Part shown: piece after piece, positions 8,909-17,637 of the stretch
Numbering within the stretch: position 1 is the first letter of the stretch
How the letters are laid out: every line of letters begins with the position of its first letter
From: Eubacterium sp. AF36-5BH
GTDB taxonomy: Bacteria > Bacillota > Clostridia > Lachnospirales > Lachnospiraceae
NCBI RefSeq assembly: GCF_003460505.1
Contig: NZ_QTVG01000005.1
Location: forward strand, 1-64,000
DNA: 64,000 bases
Reading direction: 5' to 3'
Notes under the pieces: model-generated
Seen by the model: the letters and a program-made list of their open reading frames with translations, nothing else
What the model was told of the DNA's origin: nothing
Database searches by the model: none
Translations under genes and position numbers: made by a program

Positions 8909-8953
8909 GATTGAAGAAATAAAGATTGAAGAAATAAAGATTGAAGAAATAAA
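8909..8953. repeat. Three tandem 15-base repeats
   Basis: The unit GATTGAAGAAATAAA occurs three times head to tail (8909-8923, 8924-8938, 8939-8953) between the radical SAM gene and the tRNA-Ser terminator. The copies are exact, implying recent slippage. No coding or regulatory role is evident. Confidence 0.9.
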
Positions 8954-8980
8954 AAAGTCATATGCACGAATGCATATGAC
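8951..8980 (-). terminator. tRNA-Ser terminator
   Basis: On the minus strand, GTCATATGCA-TTCG-TGCATATGAC forms a perfect 10-base stem with a TTCG loop followed by six T. It begins nine bases after the tRNA 3' end. Confidence 0.9.
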
Positions 8981-8988
8981 ATAAGTAA

Positions 8989-9077
8989 CGGAGAAGGAGG
9001 GATTTGAACCCTCGCGCCGATGCTATCGACCTACTGGTGTTCGAAGCCAGACCCTTCAGCCACTTGGGTACTTCTCC
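8989..9077 (-). tRNA. tRNA-Ser(CGA)
   Basis: The minus strand folds as a class II tRNA of 89 bases: acceptor GGAGAAG/CTTCTCC, D stem CCC/GGG with loop AAGTGGCTGAA, anticodon loop TTCGAAC (anticodon CGA, reading UCG), a long variable arm of serine type, T stem GAGGG/CCCTC with TTCAAAT loop, and discriminator G. CCA is not encoded. The bottom anticodon-stem pair is a C-A mismatch (CTGGC/ACCAG); the other four pairs are intact. Serine identity follows from anticodon, long arm and G73. It has its own terminator. Confidence 0.95.
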
Positions 9078-9233
9078 AATATGTGTAAAAACACAATAAG
9101 TTTTATACCATATTTTGTATTTGGTTTCAACAATATAAAGAAACATAATAAAGTTATATAACAATTTTTTACAAGTTTATAAAAAATATTTTTAACGTTT
9201 TTTGAAAAATTGAAAAAATATAATATTTAATAA

Positions 9234-9296
9234 AAAACATTCCACTAGGGATACACACTAGTGCGAGAAGAAAATAGTTGTACGGGATATTCTTTT
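9234..9296 (+). ncRNA. Structured leader element, copy 1 (family not recognised)
   Basis: This 63-base stretch closely matches 18624-18670 over its first 47 bases (five differences) and again at GATATTCTT. A hairpin CACTAG/CTAGTG (9243-9248 with 9258-9263) has loop bases TACA (9252-9255) that can pair with TGTA (9279-9282), giving an H-type pseudoknot; AAGAA (9268-9272) can pair with TTCTT (9290-9294). The equivalent bases in copy 2 have changed so that pairing is kept (TGCA with TGCG). A TATAAT lies at 9219-9224, placing a start just before the element. It precedes a terminator and leuC, so it may be a cis-regulator. I cannot assign it to a known riboswitch or ribozyme class. Confidence 0.5.
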
Positions 9297-9304
9297 TTAA
9301 TACT

Positions 9305-9339
9305 AAAAAGCCTTAAGACATTGACTATAGGGCTTTTTT
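9305..9339 (+). terminator. Terminator-like hairpin in the leuC leader
   Basis: AAAAAGCC and GGCTTTTTT frame a hairpin followed by T-rich sequence, 80 bases before leuC. It may end a short leader RNA or act as an attenuator of leuCD-thrC. No antiterminator pairing was worked out. No leader peptide rich in Leu codons is evident, and no T-box motif is present. Confidence 0.65.
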
Positions 9340-9419
9340 CGACTAAAATAATATGGATTGTAATTTGTTAAACAATTATCTAAGATAAATGATAAATACA
9401 TTTTAAGGAGGAACAAGTT

Positions 9420-10685
9420 ATGGGAATGACTATGACTCAAAAAATTCTTGCTAAACATGCAGGACTTGATAGTGTTGTGGCAGGACAGTTAATTGAAGCT
9501 AATCTTGATTTAGTTTTAGGTAACGATGTAACTGCACCGGTTGCTATTAAGGAAATGGAAAAGATGGATGTGGATTGTGTATTTTGCAAAGACAAGATCG
9601 CTTTAGTACCAGATCACTTTACACCAAACAAAGATATTAAGTCAGCAGAACTTTACAAATGCGTAAAAGATTTCGCTGAAGAAAACGAAATTACAAATTA
9701 TTTTGAAACAGGTAGAGTTGGTATTGAACATGCCCTACTTCCGGAAAAAGGATTAGTAGTTGCAGGTGATGTTGTAATTGGAGCTGATTCACATACATGT
9801 ACATACGGAGCACTTGGAGCATTTTCAACAGGTGTTGGTAGTACAGACATGGCAGCAGGAATGGCTACAGGTCAGGCTTGGTTCAAAGTTCCTTCAGCTA
9901 TTAAATTTAATTTAACAGGAAAACCTGCTAAGTGGGTTAGTGGAAAAGATATTATTTTACATATTATCGGTATGATTGGTGTTGATGGTGCTTTATACCG
10001 TTCAATGGAATTTATGGGTGACGGTGTTCAGTATCTTTCAATGGATGATAGATTTGCCATGACAAATATGGCAATTGAAGCAGGCGGTAAGAATGGTATT
10101 TTCATAGTTGATGATTTAACAAGAGAATACATGAAAGAACATTCAACAAAAGAATTCACAGAATATTCACCTGATGAAGATGCAGTATATGATGAAGAAT
10201 ATACAATTGATTTAAGTGAATTAAAACCAACAGTGGCATTTCCACATTTACCAGAGAATACAAAGACAATTGACAATGTTGGTGACGTAAAAATTGATCA
10301 GGTTGTTATTGGTTCATGTACAAACGGTAGAATTGAAGATATGAGAATTGCTGCTAAAATTCTTGAAGGAAGAGAAGTTAAGAAGGGCGTAAGATGTATT
10401 ATATTCCCTGCTACACAGGCTGTTTATTTACAGTGTATAGAAGAAGGTCTTGCTTCAATATTCATTAAAGCAGGTTGTGCAGTAAGTACACCAACATGTG
10501 GTCCATGTTTAGGAGGACACATGGGTATACTTGCAAAAGGCGAAAGAGCAATAGCAACTACAAACAGAAACTTCGTAGGTCGTATGGGTGATCCTGAATC
10601 AGAAGTTTATCTTGCAAGCCCTGCTGTTGCTGCAGCAAGTGCTGTTACAGGTAAGATTTCAGGCCCTGAAGAATTAGGATTATAG
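9420..10685 (+). CDS. leuC: 3-isopropylmalate dehydratase large subunit
   Basis: The catalytic subunit of isopropylmalate isomerase, which interconverts 2- and 3-isopropylmalate in leucine synthesis with LeuD in the cytoplasm. Its [4Fe-4S] cluster ligands are visible in [11 protein letters not shown] and in [13 protein letters not shown] (CxxC). At 421 residues it belongs to the shorter LeuC/HacA-type group found in archaea and Clostridia rather than the 470-residue enterobacterial form; homoaconitase activity is a remote alternative, but the leuD partner and the lack of lysine genes argue for leucine. Ribosome site AAGGAGG lies nine bases upstream. leuD follows after 10 bases. leuA and leuB are not in the window. 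Confidence 0.95.
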   Translation: MGMTMTQKILAKHAGLDSVVAGQLIEANLDLVLGNDVTAPVAIKEMEKMDVDCVFCKDKIALVPDHFTPNKDIKSAELYKCVKDFAEENEITNYFETGRVGIEHALLPEKGLVVAGDVVIGADSHTCTYGALGAFSTGVGSTDMAAGMATGQAWFKVPSAIKFNLTGKPAKWVSGKDIILHIIGMIGVDGALYRSMEFMGDGVQYLSMDDRFAMTNMAIEAGGKNGIFIVDDLTREYMKEHSTKEFTEYSPDEDAVYDEEYTIDLSELKPTVAFPHLPENTKTIDNVGDVKIDQVVIGSCTNGRIEDMRIAAKILEGREVKKGVRCIIFPATQAVYLQCIEEGLASIFIKAGCAVSTPTCGPCLGGHMGILAKGERAIATTNRNFVGRMGDPESEVYLASPAVAAASAVTGKISGPEELGL

Positions 10686-10695
10686 GAGGTATAAT

Positions 10696-11181
10696 ATGAA
10701 GGCAGAAGGAAGAGTATTCAAATTTGGAAGCAATGTAGATACAGACGTTATTATACCGGCTAGATACCTAAATGTACCTGATCCGGCAGAATTAGCAAAA
10801 CATTGCATGGAAGATATTGACAAGGAATTTGTAAATAAAGTAAGTGAAGGTGACATTATTGTTGCTGATAAGAACTTTGGTTGTGGTTCATCAAGAGAAC
10901 ATGCACCAATAGCTATTAAGGCGGCAGGTGTTAGTTGTGTAATTGCAGAAACATTTGCAAGAATTTTTTATCGTAACGCAATTAATATTGGTTTACCTAT
11001 TATTGAATGCCCTGAGGCAGCAAAGAACATAGAAGAAGGAAATGAAATTGAAGTAGACTTTGATAGTGGTAAGATTTATAACAAAACAAAGAATGAAGAA
11101 TATCAAGGTCAGGCTTTCCCTGAATTTATGCAGAAAATTATTTCAAATGGCGGACTAATTAACTATATTAATAATAAATAG
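10696..11181 (+). CDS. leuD: 3-isopropylmalate dehydratase small subunit
   Basis: The 161-residue swivel-domain subunit that completes the LeuCD active site. It shows the signature [12 protein letters not shown] near residues 57-68, which contacts the substrate carboxylate and controls specificity, and [13 protein letters not shown] near the N terminus. Length matches the small LeuD of the leuC type upstream. It starts 10 bases after leuC with AGGAGG and is followed 16 bases later by thrC, so all three are probably one transcript. Confidence 0.95.
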   Translation: MKAEGRVFKFGSNVDTDVIIPARYLNVPDPAELAKHCMEDIDKEFVNKVSEGDIIVADKNFGCGSSREHAPIAIKAAGVSCVIAETFARIFYRNAINIGLPIIECPEAAKNIEEGNEIEVDFDSGKIYNKTKNEEYQGQAFPEFMQKIISNGGLINYINNK

Positions 11182-11197
11182 AAAACGAGGAGAGACT

Positions 11198-12688
11198 ATG
11201 AAAGAGATACTTTATAAGAGCACAAGAGGTACAGGAGAAACATTAAAGGCATCTGAAGCAATTTTAAAGGGATTAGCTGATGATGGAGGATTATTTGTAC
11301 CAACAGAAATCCCAAAACTTGAAGCAACAATTGATGAGTTATCAAAGATGACATATCAGCAGGTTGCTTATGAAGTAATGAAGTTATTCTTTACTGATTT
11401 TACAGAAGAAGAATTAAAGAATTGTATTACAAAAGCCTATGATTCAAAGTTTGACACAGAAGAAATTGCACCTTTAGCAGAAGTAGACGGAGCATATTAT
11501 CTTGAGTTATTCCATGGAAAGACAATTGCTTTTAAGGATATGGCATTATCAATTTTGCCACATTTACTTACAACTTCAGCTAAGAAGAACAATGTAAAAA
11601 ATGAAATTGTTATCTTAACAGCAACATCAGGTGATACAGGAAAGGCTGCCATGGCAGGTTTTGCTGATGTAGAAGGAACAAGAATTATTGTTTTCTATCC
11701 TCATGGTGGTGTAAGTAAGGTACAGGAAAAGCAGATGGTTACACAGAAAGGTAATAACACATACGTTGTTGCAATTGAAGGAAACTTTGACCAGGCTCAA
11801 AGTGGTGTAAAGGCAATTTTCGGAAATAAAGAATTAGCTAAGGAAATGGATGAAAAAGGCTTCCAGTTCTCATCAGCTAACTCAATTAACATTGGTCGTC
11901 TTGTACCACAGGTTGCTTACTATGTATACGCTTATGCAAAATTATATGCAGAAGGTAAGCTTGCAAAAGATCAGAAGATGAATGTAGTTGTCCCTACAGG
12001 AAACTTTGGTAATATTTTAGCAGCATACTATGCAAAGAACATGGGACTTCCAATTGCTAAATTAATTTGTGCTTCAAATGAAAATAAAGTATTATTTGAT
12101 TTCTTTAAGACAGGTGAATATGACAAGAACAGAGATTTCATTCTTACATCATCACCTTCAATGGATATTTTAATTTCAAGTAACCTTGAAAGATTAATTT
12201 ACAAAATTGCAGGAAACAGTTCAGAAAAGAACAGTGAATTAATGAATGATCTTGCTACAAAAGGTAAATATACAATCACTGATGAAATGAAAGCAGAACT
12301 TGATGACTTCTACGGCAATTACGCTACAGAAGAAGAAACTGCAAAGGTAATTAAGGACACGTACGAAAAAACAGGTTATGTAATGGATACACATACAGCT
12401 GTAGCTGCAAGTACATATAAGAAATATGTTGCAGAAACAAATGATGATGCGGTAACTGTTATTGCTTCAACAGCAAGTCCATTTAAGTTCGCAAGAAGCG
12501 TTATGGATGCTATTAATCCTGAATACGATAAGCTTGATGATTTTAAATTAATCGATGAATTAAGCAAGATTGCAAATGTTAAGATTCCAAATGCAATTGA
12601 AGAAATCAGAAACGCAGAAGTTCGTCACAACAACTTAGTTGAGGTTGATGGAATGGAAGCTATAGTTAAGAAATTTTTAAATATTTAA
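11198..12688 (+). CDS. thrC: Threonine synthase
   Basis: A PLP enzyme of 496 residues that converts O-phosphohomoserine to threonine. The PLP lysine is in HGKTIAFKDMALS, and the phosphate cup in ATSGDTGKAAMAGF; the N-terminal YKSTRGTGETLKASEAI is typical of the long, yeast/E. coli-like class of threonine synthase. It lies 16 bases after leuD, with a GAGGAG ribosome site, and is followed by a terminator. Joining leucine and threonine genes in one transcript is plausible because both belong to branched-chain and aspartate-family synthesis, but no thr leader or T-box is visible upstream. Confidence 0.95.
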   Translation: MKEILYKSTRGTGETLKASEAILKGLADDGGLFVPTEIPKLEATIDELSKMTYQQVAYEVMKLFFTDFTEEELKNCITKAYDSKFDTEEIAPLAEVDGAYYLELFHGKTIAFKDMALSILPHLLTTSAKKNNVKNEIVILTATSGDTGKAAMAGFADVEGTRIIVFYPHGGVSKVQEKQMVTQKGNNTYVVAIEGNFDQAQSGVKAIFGNKELAKEMDEKGFQFSSANSINIGRLVPQVAYYVYAYAKLYAEGKLAKDQKMNVVVPTGNFGNILAAYYAKNMGLPIAKLICASNENKVLFDFFKTGEYDKNRDFILTSSPSMDILISSNLERLIYKIAGNSSEKNSELMNDLATKGKYTITDEMKAELDDFYGNYATEEETAKVIKDTYEKTGYVMDTHTAVAASTYKKYVAETNDDAVTVIASTASPFKFARSVMDAINPEYDKLDDFKLIDELSKIANVKIPNAIEEIRNAEVRHNNLVEVDGMEAIVKKFLNI

Positions 12689-12717
12689 TTTTATAGTATA
12701 CTCGGATATGCTAATAG

Positions 12718-12773
12718 AAATAAGAGCATGTTAAGGTGAATGTTGTATTTGCTTTAATATGTTCTTATTTTTT
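12718..12773 (+). terminator. Terminator of leuC-leuD-thrC
   Basis: A 17-base stem with G-U pairs (12718-12734 with 12754-12770, core AAGAGCATG/TATGTTCTT) runs into TTTTTT. It closes the leuCD-thrC unit 30 bases after thrC. Confidence 0.85.
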
Positions 12774-12872
12774 CGTAACAAAGAGAATGGGTAAATTTTA
12801 ATTGGGGTAGTAAAAACAAGGTAAATTTGCTATAATTATAAGACTGTTATTTCGTGTATAGAGGAGATTAAA

Positions 12873-13448
12873 ATGAATAATTTTTTTGGTATGTTATCAA
12901 GAATGAAATACATTAACCGTTGGGGATTAATGCGCAATAATATAAATGAAAATATTGCAGAGCACAGTTTACAGGTTGCTATCATTGCTCATGGGCTTGC
13001 AGTTATTGGAAATAAGCGCTTTGGCAGAAATTTAAATGCTGAACATATAGCCTTGATGGGAATAATGCATGATACCACAGAAATTATAACAGGTGATTTA
13101 CCTACACCAATAAAATATTATGCACCTGAAATTAGGGATGCATACAAGAAAGTAGAAAACATAGCAGCAAATCAACTTCTAAAGGAATTACCGGAAGATA
13201 TGCAGGAAGCATATGAGGATATATTAATCGAAGATGATTCTATCGAGTGGAAATATGTTAAGGCGGCTGACAAGCTATCAGCATATATTAAATGTATAGA
13301 AGAAAAAAATACCGGCAATACAGATTTTGCTAAGGCAGAAGATACAATAAGAAAAGCCTTAGAAGATATGCAAATGGAAGAGATAGATGTTTTTATTGAA
13401 GAATTTCTTCCGGCGTATGTAATGACTTTAGATGAGATTAATAAGTAG
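12873..13448 (+). CDS. HD-domain 5'-deoxynucleotidase, YfbR-like
   Basis: A 191-residue HD phosphohydrolase. Metal ligands are visible as AEHSLQVA (His), MHDTTE (the HD pair followed by Glu) and AADKLSAY (Asp), and MKYINRWGLMRN plus DLPTPIKYY are diagnostic of the YfbR group. E. coli YfbR removes phosphate from deoxyribonucleoside 5'-monophosphates, which balances dNTP pools; the same role is expected here but is inferred. GAGGAG precedes the start. topB begins 21 bases downstream, so yfbR-like, topB and glmS probably form one operon. Confidence 0.9.
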   Translation: MNNFFGMLSRMKYINRWGLMRNNINENIAEHSLQVAIIAHGLAVIGNKRFGRNLNAEHIALMGIMHDTTEIITGDLPTPIKYYAPEIRDAYKKVENIAANQLLKELPEDMQEAYEDILIEDDSIEWKYVKAADKLSAYIKCIEEKNTGNTDFAKAEDTIRKALEDMQMEEIDVFIEEFLPAYVMTLDEINK

Positions 13449-13468
13449 TTAATGAAATAGGAGAAATA

Positions 13469-15604
13469 ATGAAAAAAGCAGTATTCATTGCGGAAAAACC
13501 AAGTGTTGCCGCCGAATTTGCAAAAGCATTAAAATTAAATACAACAAGAAAAGATGGCTATATGGAAAGCAATAATGCAATAGTCACCTGGTGCGTAGGT
13601 CATTTGGTGACAATGAGCTATCCGGAAGTCTATGATGAAAAATATAAAAAATGGAATTTAAGAGATTTGCCTTTTATTCCAACAGAGTGGAAATATGAAG
13701 TTATCCCATCTGTAAAGAAACAGTTTGAAATAGTCAAAACAATTCTTAATCGTGATGATGTTGAGACGATTTATGTTTGTACCGACTCGGGACGAGAGGG
13801 AGAATATATTTACAGATTAGTTGCACAGGAAGCAGGGGTAAAAGATAAGTCAGAGAAGAGAGTTTGGATTGATTCCCAGACTGAGGAAGAAATTCTACGT
13901 GGTATAAAAGAGGCAAAAGACTTAAAGGAATACGACAATCTCTCAGATGCAGCATATTTAAGAGCAAAAGAAGATTATTTAATGGGAATTAATTTTTCCA
14001 GATTACTTACATTAAAATATGGAAATTCAATTCAAAATTATTTAAAAGACGGTTGGAAATCCATAAATGTTGGTAGAGTAATGACTTGTGTGTTAGGGAT
14101 GATCTGTAACAGGGAACGTGAAATAAGAGGGTTTGAGAAAACTCCTTTTTACAGAGTTATGGCACAAACTGACATTGCAGGCAGAATAATAGATACAGAA
14201 TGGAAAGCTGTTAAAGGTTCAAAGTTTTTCGAATCGCCATTACTTTACAAAGAAAATGGATTTAAAGAAAAAACTACGGCAGTGGCGTTAATTGAGGCTT
14301 TAGAAAAACATGGCCCAATGGAGCTTGAAAACAGTGATTTGGCTAATGAACTTAATGTAAAGCCACCATATCCTCTTGAAATGACAATCAAGTCAATTAC
14401 AATGAAGGATGAAAAAAAGCAAGCTCCGTTATTATATAATCTTGCTGAATTACAAAACGATTGTTCAAAAATGTTTAAGATTAGCCCTGATGAAACTTTA
14501 AATGTTGTTCAGCAGCTATATGAGGCTAAACTTGTTACATATCCAAGAACAGATGCAAGAGTTTTATCAACGGCTGTTAGTAAGGAAATTTCAAAAAACA
14601 TAAGTGGTTTACAAAATTATGGTCCTTGTAGTGGTTTTGCAAAAAAAATATTGCAGGCAGGCTCTTACAAAGGTTTGGAGAAAACAAAATATGTTGATGA
14701 TAAAAAGATTACAGACCATTATGCCATAATTCCTACAGGTCAGGGATTGAACGGTTTAGCTAAACAAAAAGGCATAAATCAAAGAGTTTATATGGTTATT
14801 GTAAGAAGATTTTTAAGTATTTTTTATCCACCGGCAATTTACAAGAAGGCTACATTAATAGGCATAATGCCTGGAACATATACAGATGAAACTACTACAA
14901 CAGAGCAGTTTTCGTCTAATTTCAAGATACTTGTACAAAAAGGATACTTTGAAATTGTAGGTGTTCCAAAAGAAAAAAAGAAAGCCGAAGCAAAATCAAA
15001 AGATAATAAAGAAAAAGATAGTGAAAACAATGAAAATGAAGCTAGTGAAAATCAAGGAAAAAATCTTGATGAAGAATTCTTTAATTTGTTGTATAATATG
15101 AAAAAAGGTGACAAAATATCAATTACACAATGTAATATTAAGGAAGGTGAAACAACACCACCTAAGCGATATACATCAGGTTCTTTAATTTTGGCTATGG
15201 AAAATGCAGGCCAGTTAATTGAAGATGAAGATTTAAGAGCACAGATAAAAGGTTCAGGAATTGGCACAAGTGCAACAAGAGCTGAAATTATTAAGAAACT
15301 GACGAATATTAAATATATTGCATTAAACAAAAAGACACAGGTTATAACACCTACTCAATTAGGTGAAATGATATTTGGCGTTGTTCATGGCTCAATTAAG
15401 TCATTACTTAATCCGGAACTGACAGCAAGTTGGGAATTAGGTTTAACTCAGGTTGCAGAAGGAAAGATAACGGCAGATGAGTATATGGATAAATTAGACA
15501 GCTTTATTAAGGGAAGATTCAAGAATGTAATTAACCTTAATAACGCAGGTCAAATGGTTAGTTATTATAACTATGTGGCGCAATTTTATAGGAGGAAAAA
15601 ATAA
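13469..15604 (+). CDS. topB: DNA topoisomerase III (type IA)
   Basis: A 711-residue type IA topoisomerase that nicks one DNA strand and passes another, resolving precatenanes and recombination intermediates. The N-terminal Toprim domain has KAVFIAEKPSVAAEF and CTDSGREGEYIYR (metal-binding acidic motif), and the active tyrosine is in VTYPRTDARVL about halfway. A highly charged insert rich in Lys/Glu/Asn near residue 510-530 separates the core from a C-terminal part with GSGIGTSATRAEI. Length fits TopB of Firmicutes, which lacks the Zn ribbons of TopA. Its stop overlaps the glmS start (TAATG), so glmS is translationally coupled to it. Confidence 0.93.
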   Translation: MKKAVFIAEKPSVAAEFAKALKLNTTRKDGYMESNNAIVTWCVGHLVTMSYPEVYDEKYKKWNLRDLPFIPTEWKYEVIPSVKKQFEIVKTILNRDDVETIYVCTDSGREGEYIYRLVAQEAGVKDKSEKRVWIDSQTEEEILRGIKEAKDLKEYDNLSDAAYLRAKEDYLMGINFSRLLTLKYGNSIQNYLKDGWKSINVGRVMTCVLGMICNREREIRGFEKTPFYRVMAQTDIAGRIIDTEWKAVKGSKFFESPLLYKENGFKEKTTAVALIEALEKHGPMELENSDLANELNVKPPYPLEMTIKSITMKDEKKQAPLLYNLAELQNDCSKMFKISPDETLNVVQQLYEAKLVTYPRTDARVLSTAVSKEISKNISGLQNYGPCSGFAKKILQAGSYKGLEKTKYVDDKKITDHYAIIPTGQGLNGLAKQKGINQRVYMVIVRRFLSIFYPPAIYKKATLIGIMPGTYTDETTTTEQFSSNFKILVQKGYFEIVGVPKEKKKAEAKSKDNKEKDSENNENEASENQGKNLDEEFFNLLYNMKKGDKISITQCNIKEGETTPPKRYTSGSLILAMENAGQLIEDEDLRAQIKGSGIGTSATRAEIIKKLTNIKYIALNKKTQVITPTQLGEMIFGVVHGSIKSLLNPELTASWELGLTQVAEGKITADEYMDKLDSFIKGRFKNVINLNNAGQMVSYYNYVAQFYRRKK

Positions 15605-17424
15605 TGTGCGGAATAGTTGGATATATTGGTGAAAGAGATTGTACAGAGGTACTTTTGAATTCATTATCAAAATTAGAATATAGAGGATATGATTCAGCAG
15701 GAATTGCTGTATTTGAAAATGGAAATATAACAGTAGAAAAATCAAAAGGTGAGTTAGCTAATCTTAGAAAAAAAATAGAAGAAGACCATAAGCCTGATGG
15801 ACATTGTGGAATTGGTCATACAAGATGGGCTACACATGGTGAACCATCAGATATTAATTCACATCCACATGGAAGTAAGAGAGTATCTATTGTACACAAT
15901 GGTATTATTGAAAACTACAAGGATATTAAGAAATTCCTTATTGGAAAGGGATATTCATTTATTAGTGAAACAGACACAGAAACAGTTGCAAAATTATTAG
16001 ATTACTACTATGAAGGTGATCCTATAGATGCAATTATTAAGACTTTAAATGACATAAGAGGAGCTTATGCTTTAGGAATTTTATTTAAGGATTTTCCTGA
16101 TAAAATATTTGCAGTTAGAAAAGACAGCCCATTAATTATTGGTGTTGGTGATGAAGAAAACTTTATAGCATCTGATGTGCCTGCAATTTTACAGTACACA
16201 AGAAAGTATTATCTTCTTGAAGAGAATGAAATTGCAACAATTAAGGCAGACAGAGTTGAATTCTGTGATATACACAAACAGGAAATTGTAAAAGAAGTAA
16301 AAGTTTCAGATTTAGATATGGATGCTGCTGAAAAAGGTGGATATGAACATTTTATGTTAAAAGAAATCCACGAACAGCCAACTGCAGTTAAGACTACAAT
16401 TGCACCAAGAATTGTTAATGGAATGCCTGATTTGTCAGAATGTGGTTTAACAGATGAAATGTTAAAGAATTACAGAAAAATATTTGTAGTTGCATGTGGT
16501 ACAGCATGCCATGCAGGTATGGTTGGAAAATATGTTATTGAGAAATTAGCAAGAACAGAAGTAACTGTTGATATTGCATCAGAATTCAGATATAGAGATC
16601 CAATCGTAACACCTGAAGATTTAGTAATTGTAATTTCACAGTCAGGTGAAACAGCAGATACAAAGGCAGCCTTAAAATTAGCAAAAGAAAGAGGTGCAAA
16701 AGTATTAGCTATTGTTAATGTAAAAGGCTCTTCAATTGCAAGAGAAGCAGACATGGTTCTTTACACACATGCAGGTCCTGAAATTTCAGTTGCATCAACA
16801 AAGGCATTTTCAGTGCAGATGGCAGTAATGTATTTGTTAGCATTTGAAATGGCTTATGCAAAGGGATGCATTGACAAGGAAGAATGTATGAGACTTACAA
16901 AGGAATTATCAGATATACCTGATGTAATTGAAGAAACAATGAAGTGTGCTGACAGATGTCAGTATGTTGCAAGTAAGTTAGTAACAGCAACAAGCTTATT
17001 ATATATCGGTCGTGGACTTGATTATACATTAAGTATGGAGGGTTCACTTAAATTAAAAGAAATTTCATATATTCATTCAGAAAGTTATGCTGCAGGAGAA
17101 TTAAAACATGGTACTATCTCATTAGTAACTGATCAGATGCCTGTAATTAGTGTTGCAACACAGAGTGAATTACTTGAAAAAATGGTAAGTAATATTGTAG
17201 AAGTAAAATCAAGAGATGCTTTCACTATTACAGTAACAAAAGAAGGAACAGAATTTAGTGAAGGTGTTATGGATGAGGTTATAGAAATACCTGCTTTAGA
17301 AGATATTCTAATGCCATTAGTAACTGTAATACCACTTCAGTTAATTGCATACTATACAACAGTATTAAAAGGCTTAAATGTAGATAAACCAAGAAACCTT
17401 GCAAAATCAGTAACTGTAGAATAA
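15604..17424 (+). CDS. glmS: Glutamine-fructose-6-phosphate aminotransferase (isomerizing)
   Basis: A 606-residue enzyme making glucosamine-6-phosphate from glutamine and fructose-6-phosphate, the first step to UDP-GlcNAc and peptidoglycan. The N-terminal glutaminase domain begins MCGIVGYIGERD with nucleophile Cys2; two SIS sugar-isomerase domains follow (IVISQSGETADTKAAL near 350; GRGLDYTLSMEGSLKLKE near 480), ending in KPRNLAKSVTVE. It begins at the topB stop with GGAGG inside topB. There is therefore no room for a glmS ribozyme immediately upstream. A strong terminator and then an acyltransferase gene follow. Confidence 0.97.
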   Translation: MCGIVGYIGERDCTEVLLNSLSKLEYRGYDSAGIAVFENGNITVEKSKGELANLRKKIEEDHKPDGHCGIGHTRWATHGEPSDINSHPHGSKRVSIVHNGIIENYKDIKKFLIGKGYSFISETDTETVAKLLDYYYEGDPIDAIIKTLNDIRGAYALGILFKDFPDKIFAVRKDSPLIIGVGDEENFIASDVPAILQYTRKYYLLEENEIATIKADRVEFCDIHKQEIVKEVKVSDLDMDAAEKGGYEHFMLKEIHEQPTAVKTTIAPRIVNGMPDLSECGLTDEMLKNYRKIFVVACGTACHAGMVGKYVIEKLARTEVTVDIASEFRYRDPIVTPEDLVIVISQSGETADTKAALKLAKERGAKVLAIVNVKGSSIAREADMVLYTHAGPEISVASTKAFSVQMAVMYLLAFEMAYAKGCIDKEECMRLTKELSDIPDVIEETMKCADRCQYVASKLVTATSLLYIGRGLDYTLSMEGSLKLKEISYIHSESYAAGELKHGTISLVTDQMPVISVATQSELLEKMVSNIVEVKSRDAFTITVTKEGTEFSEGVMDEVIEIPALEDILMPLVTVIPLQLIAYYTTVLKGLNVDKPRNLAKSVTVE

Positions 17425-17432
17425 TCGCGAAC

Positions 17433-17613
17433 ACATTAAGCGATACAAAAACAAAATGGAAGAGCATTTGCAAGTTTACTTGCAAATGCTATTTCATTTT
17501 TGTTTTTACAGCGCGCATGCGCGCGTGGTTATTGAAAAAGAATTGTGAATACAATTCTTTTCAATAACAATCGCTTAATGTAAGTAGATTCATAGATATA
17601 ACAATCGCTTAAT
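17433..17613. repeat. Nested inverted-repeat element between glmS and the acyltransferase
   Basis: An outer 11-base inverted repeat (ACATTAAGCGA at 17433-17443, TCGCTTAATGT at 17571-17581) encloses the glmS terminator, a perfect 14-base palindrome GCGCGCATGCGCGC (17511-17524), and an 18-base-pair hairpin with one bulge (17528-17546 with 17551-17568). A 16-base direct repeat, ATAACAATCGCTTAAT, occurs at 17564-17579 and again at 17598-17613. The GC palindrome is striking in AT-rich surroundings. No gene is present. It looks like a non-autonomous repeat inserted by, or containing, the terminator. Confidence 0.6.
17444..17508 (+). terminator. Terminator of the yfbR-topB-glmS unit
   Basis: An extended hairpin: AGCATTTGCAAG/CTTGCAAATGCT (17463-17474 with 17479-17490, loop TTTA), continued by outer A-rich and T-rich arms (ACAAAAACAAAATG against CATTTTTGTTTTT). 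It lies 20 bases after glmS. Confidence 0.8.
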
Positions 17614-17637
17614 ATTAATGGAAAGAAAGGAGACAAT

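Noticed and set aside
8909..8953. CRISPR-like array from short repeats
   Set aside because: Three head-to-tail 15-base units without spacers are a tandem repeat, not CRISPR.
8958..9164. 68-codon frame across the tRNA-Ser
   Set aside because: It reads through the tRNA gene itself and its terminator; not a gene.
9234..9296. Pistol ribozyme, because AAATAGTTG also occurs in a known pistol sequence
   Set aside because: Only that short string and a hairpin-pseudoknot plan agree; the conserved cleavage site and third stem could not be placed.
9360..9385. Rex-type operator upstream of leuC (TTGTTAAACAATTA)
   Set aside because: The second half-site does not match TTAACAA at the needed spacing.
9078..9419. 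T-box for leucine ahead of leuC
   Set aside because: No GGGTGGNACCGCG motif or Stem I pattern; only the structured element and a terminator are found.
15414..15604. Possible glmS ribozyme upstream of glmS
   Set aside because: glmS starts at the topB stop codon, and the upstream bases are topB coding sequence; no ribozyme core was recognised.
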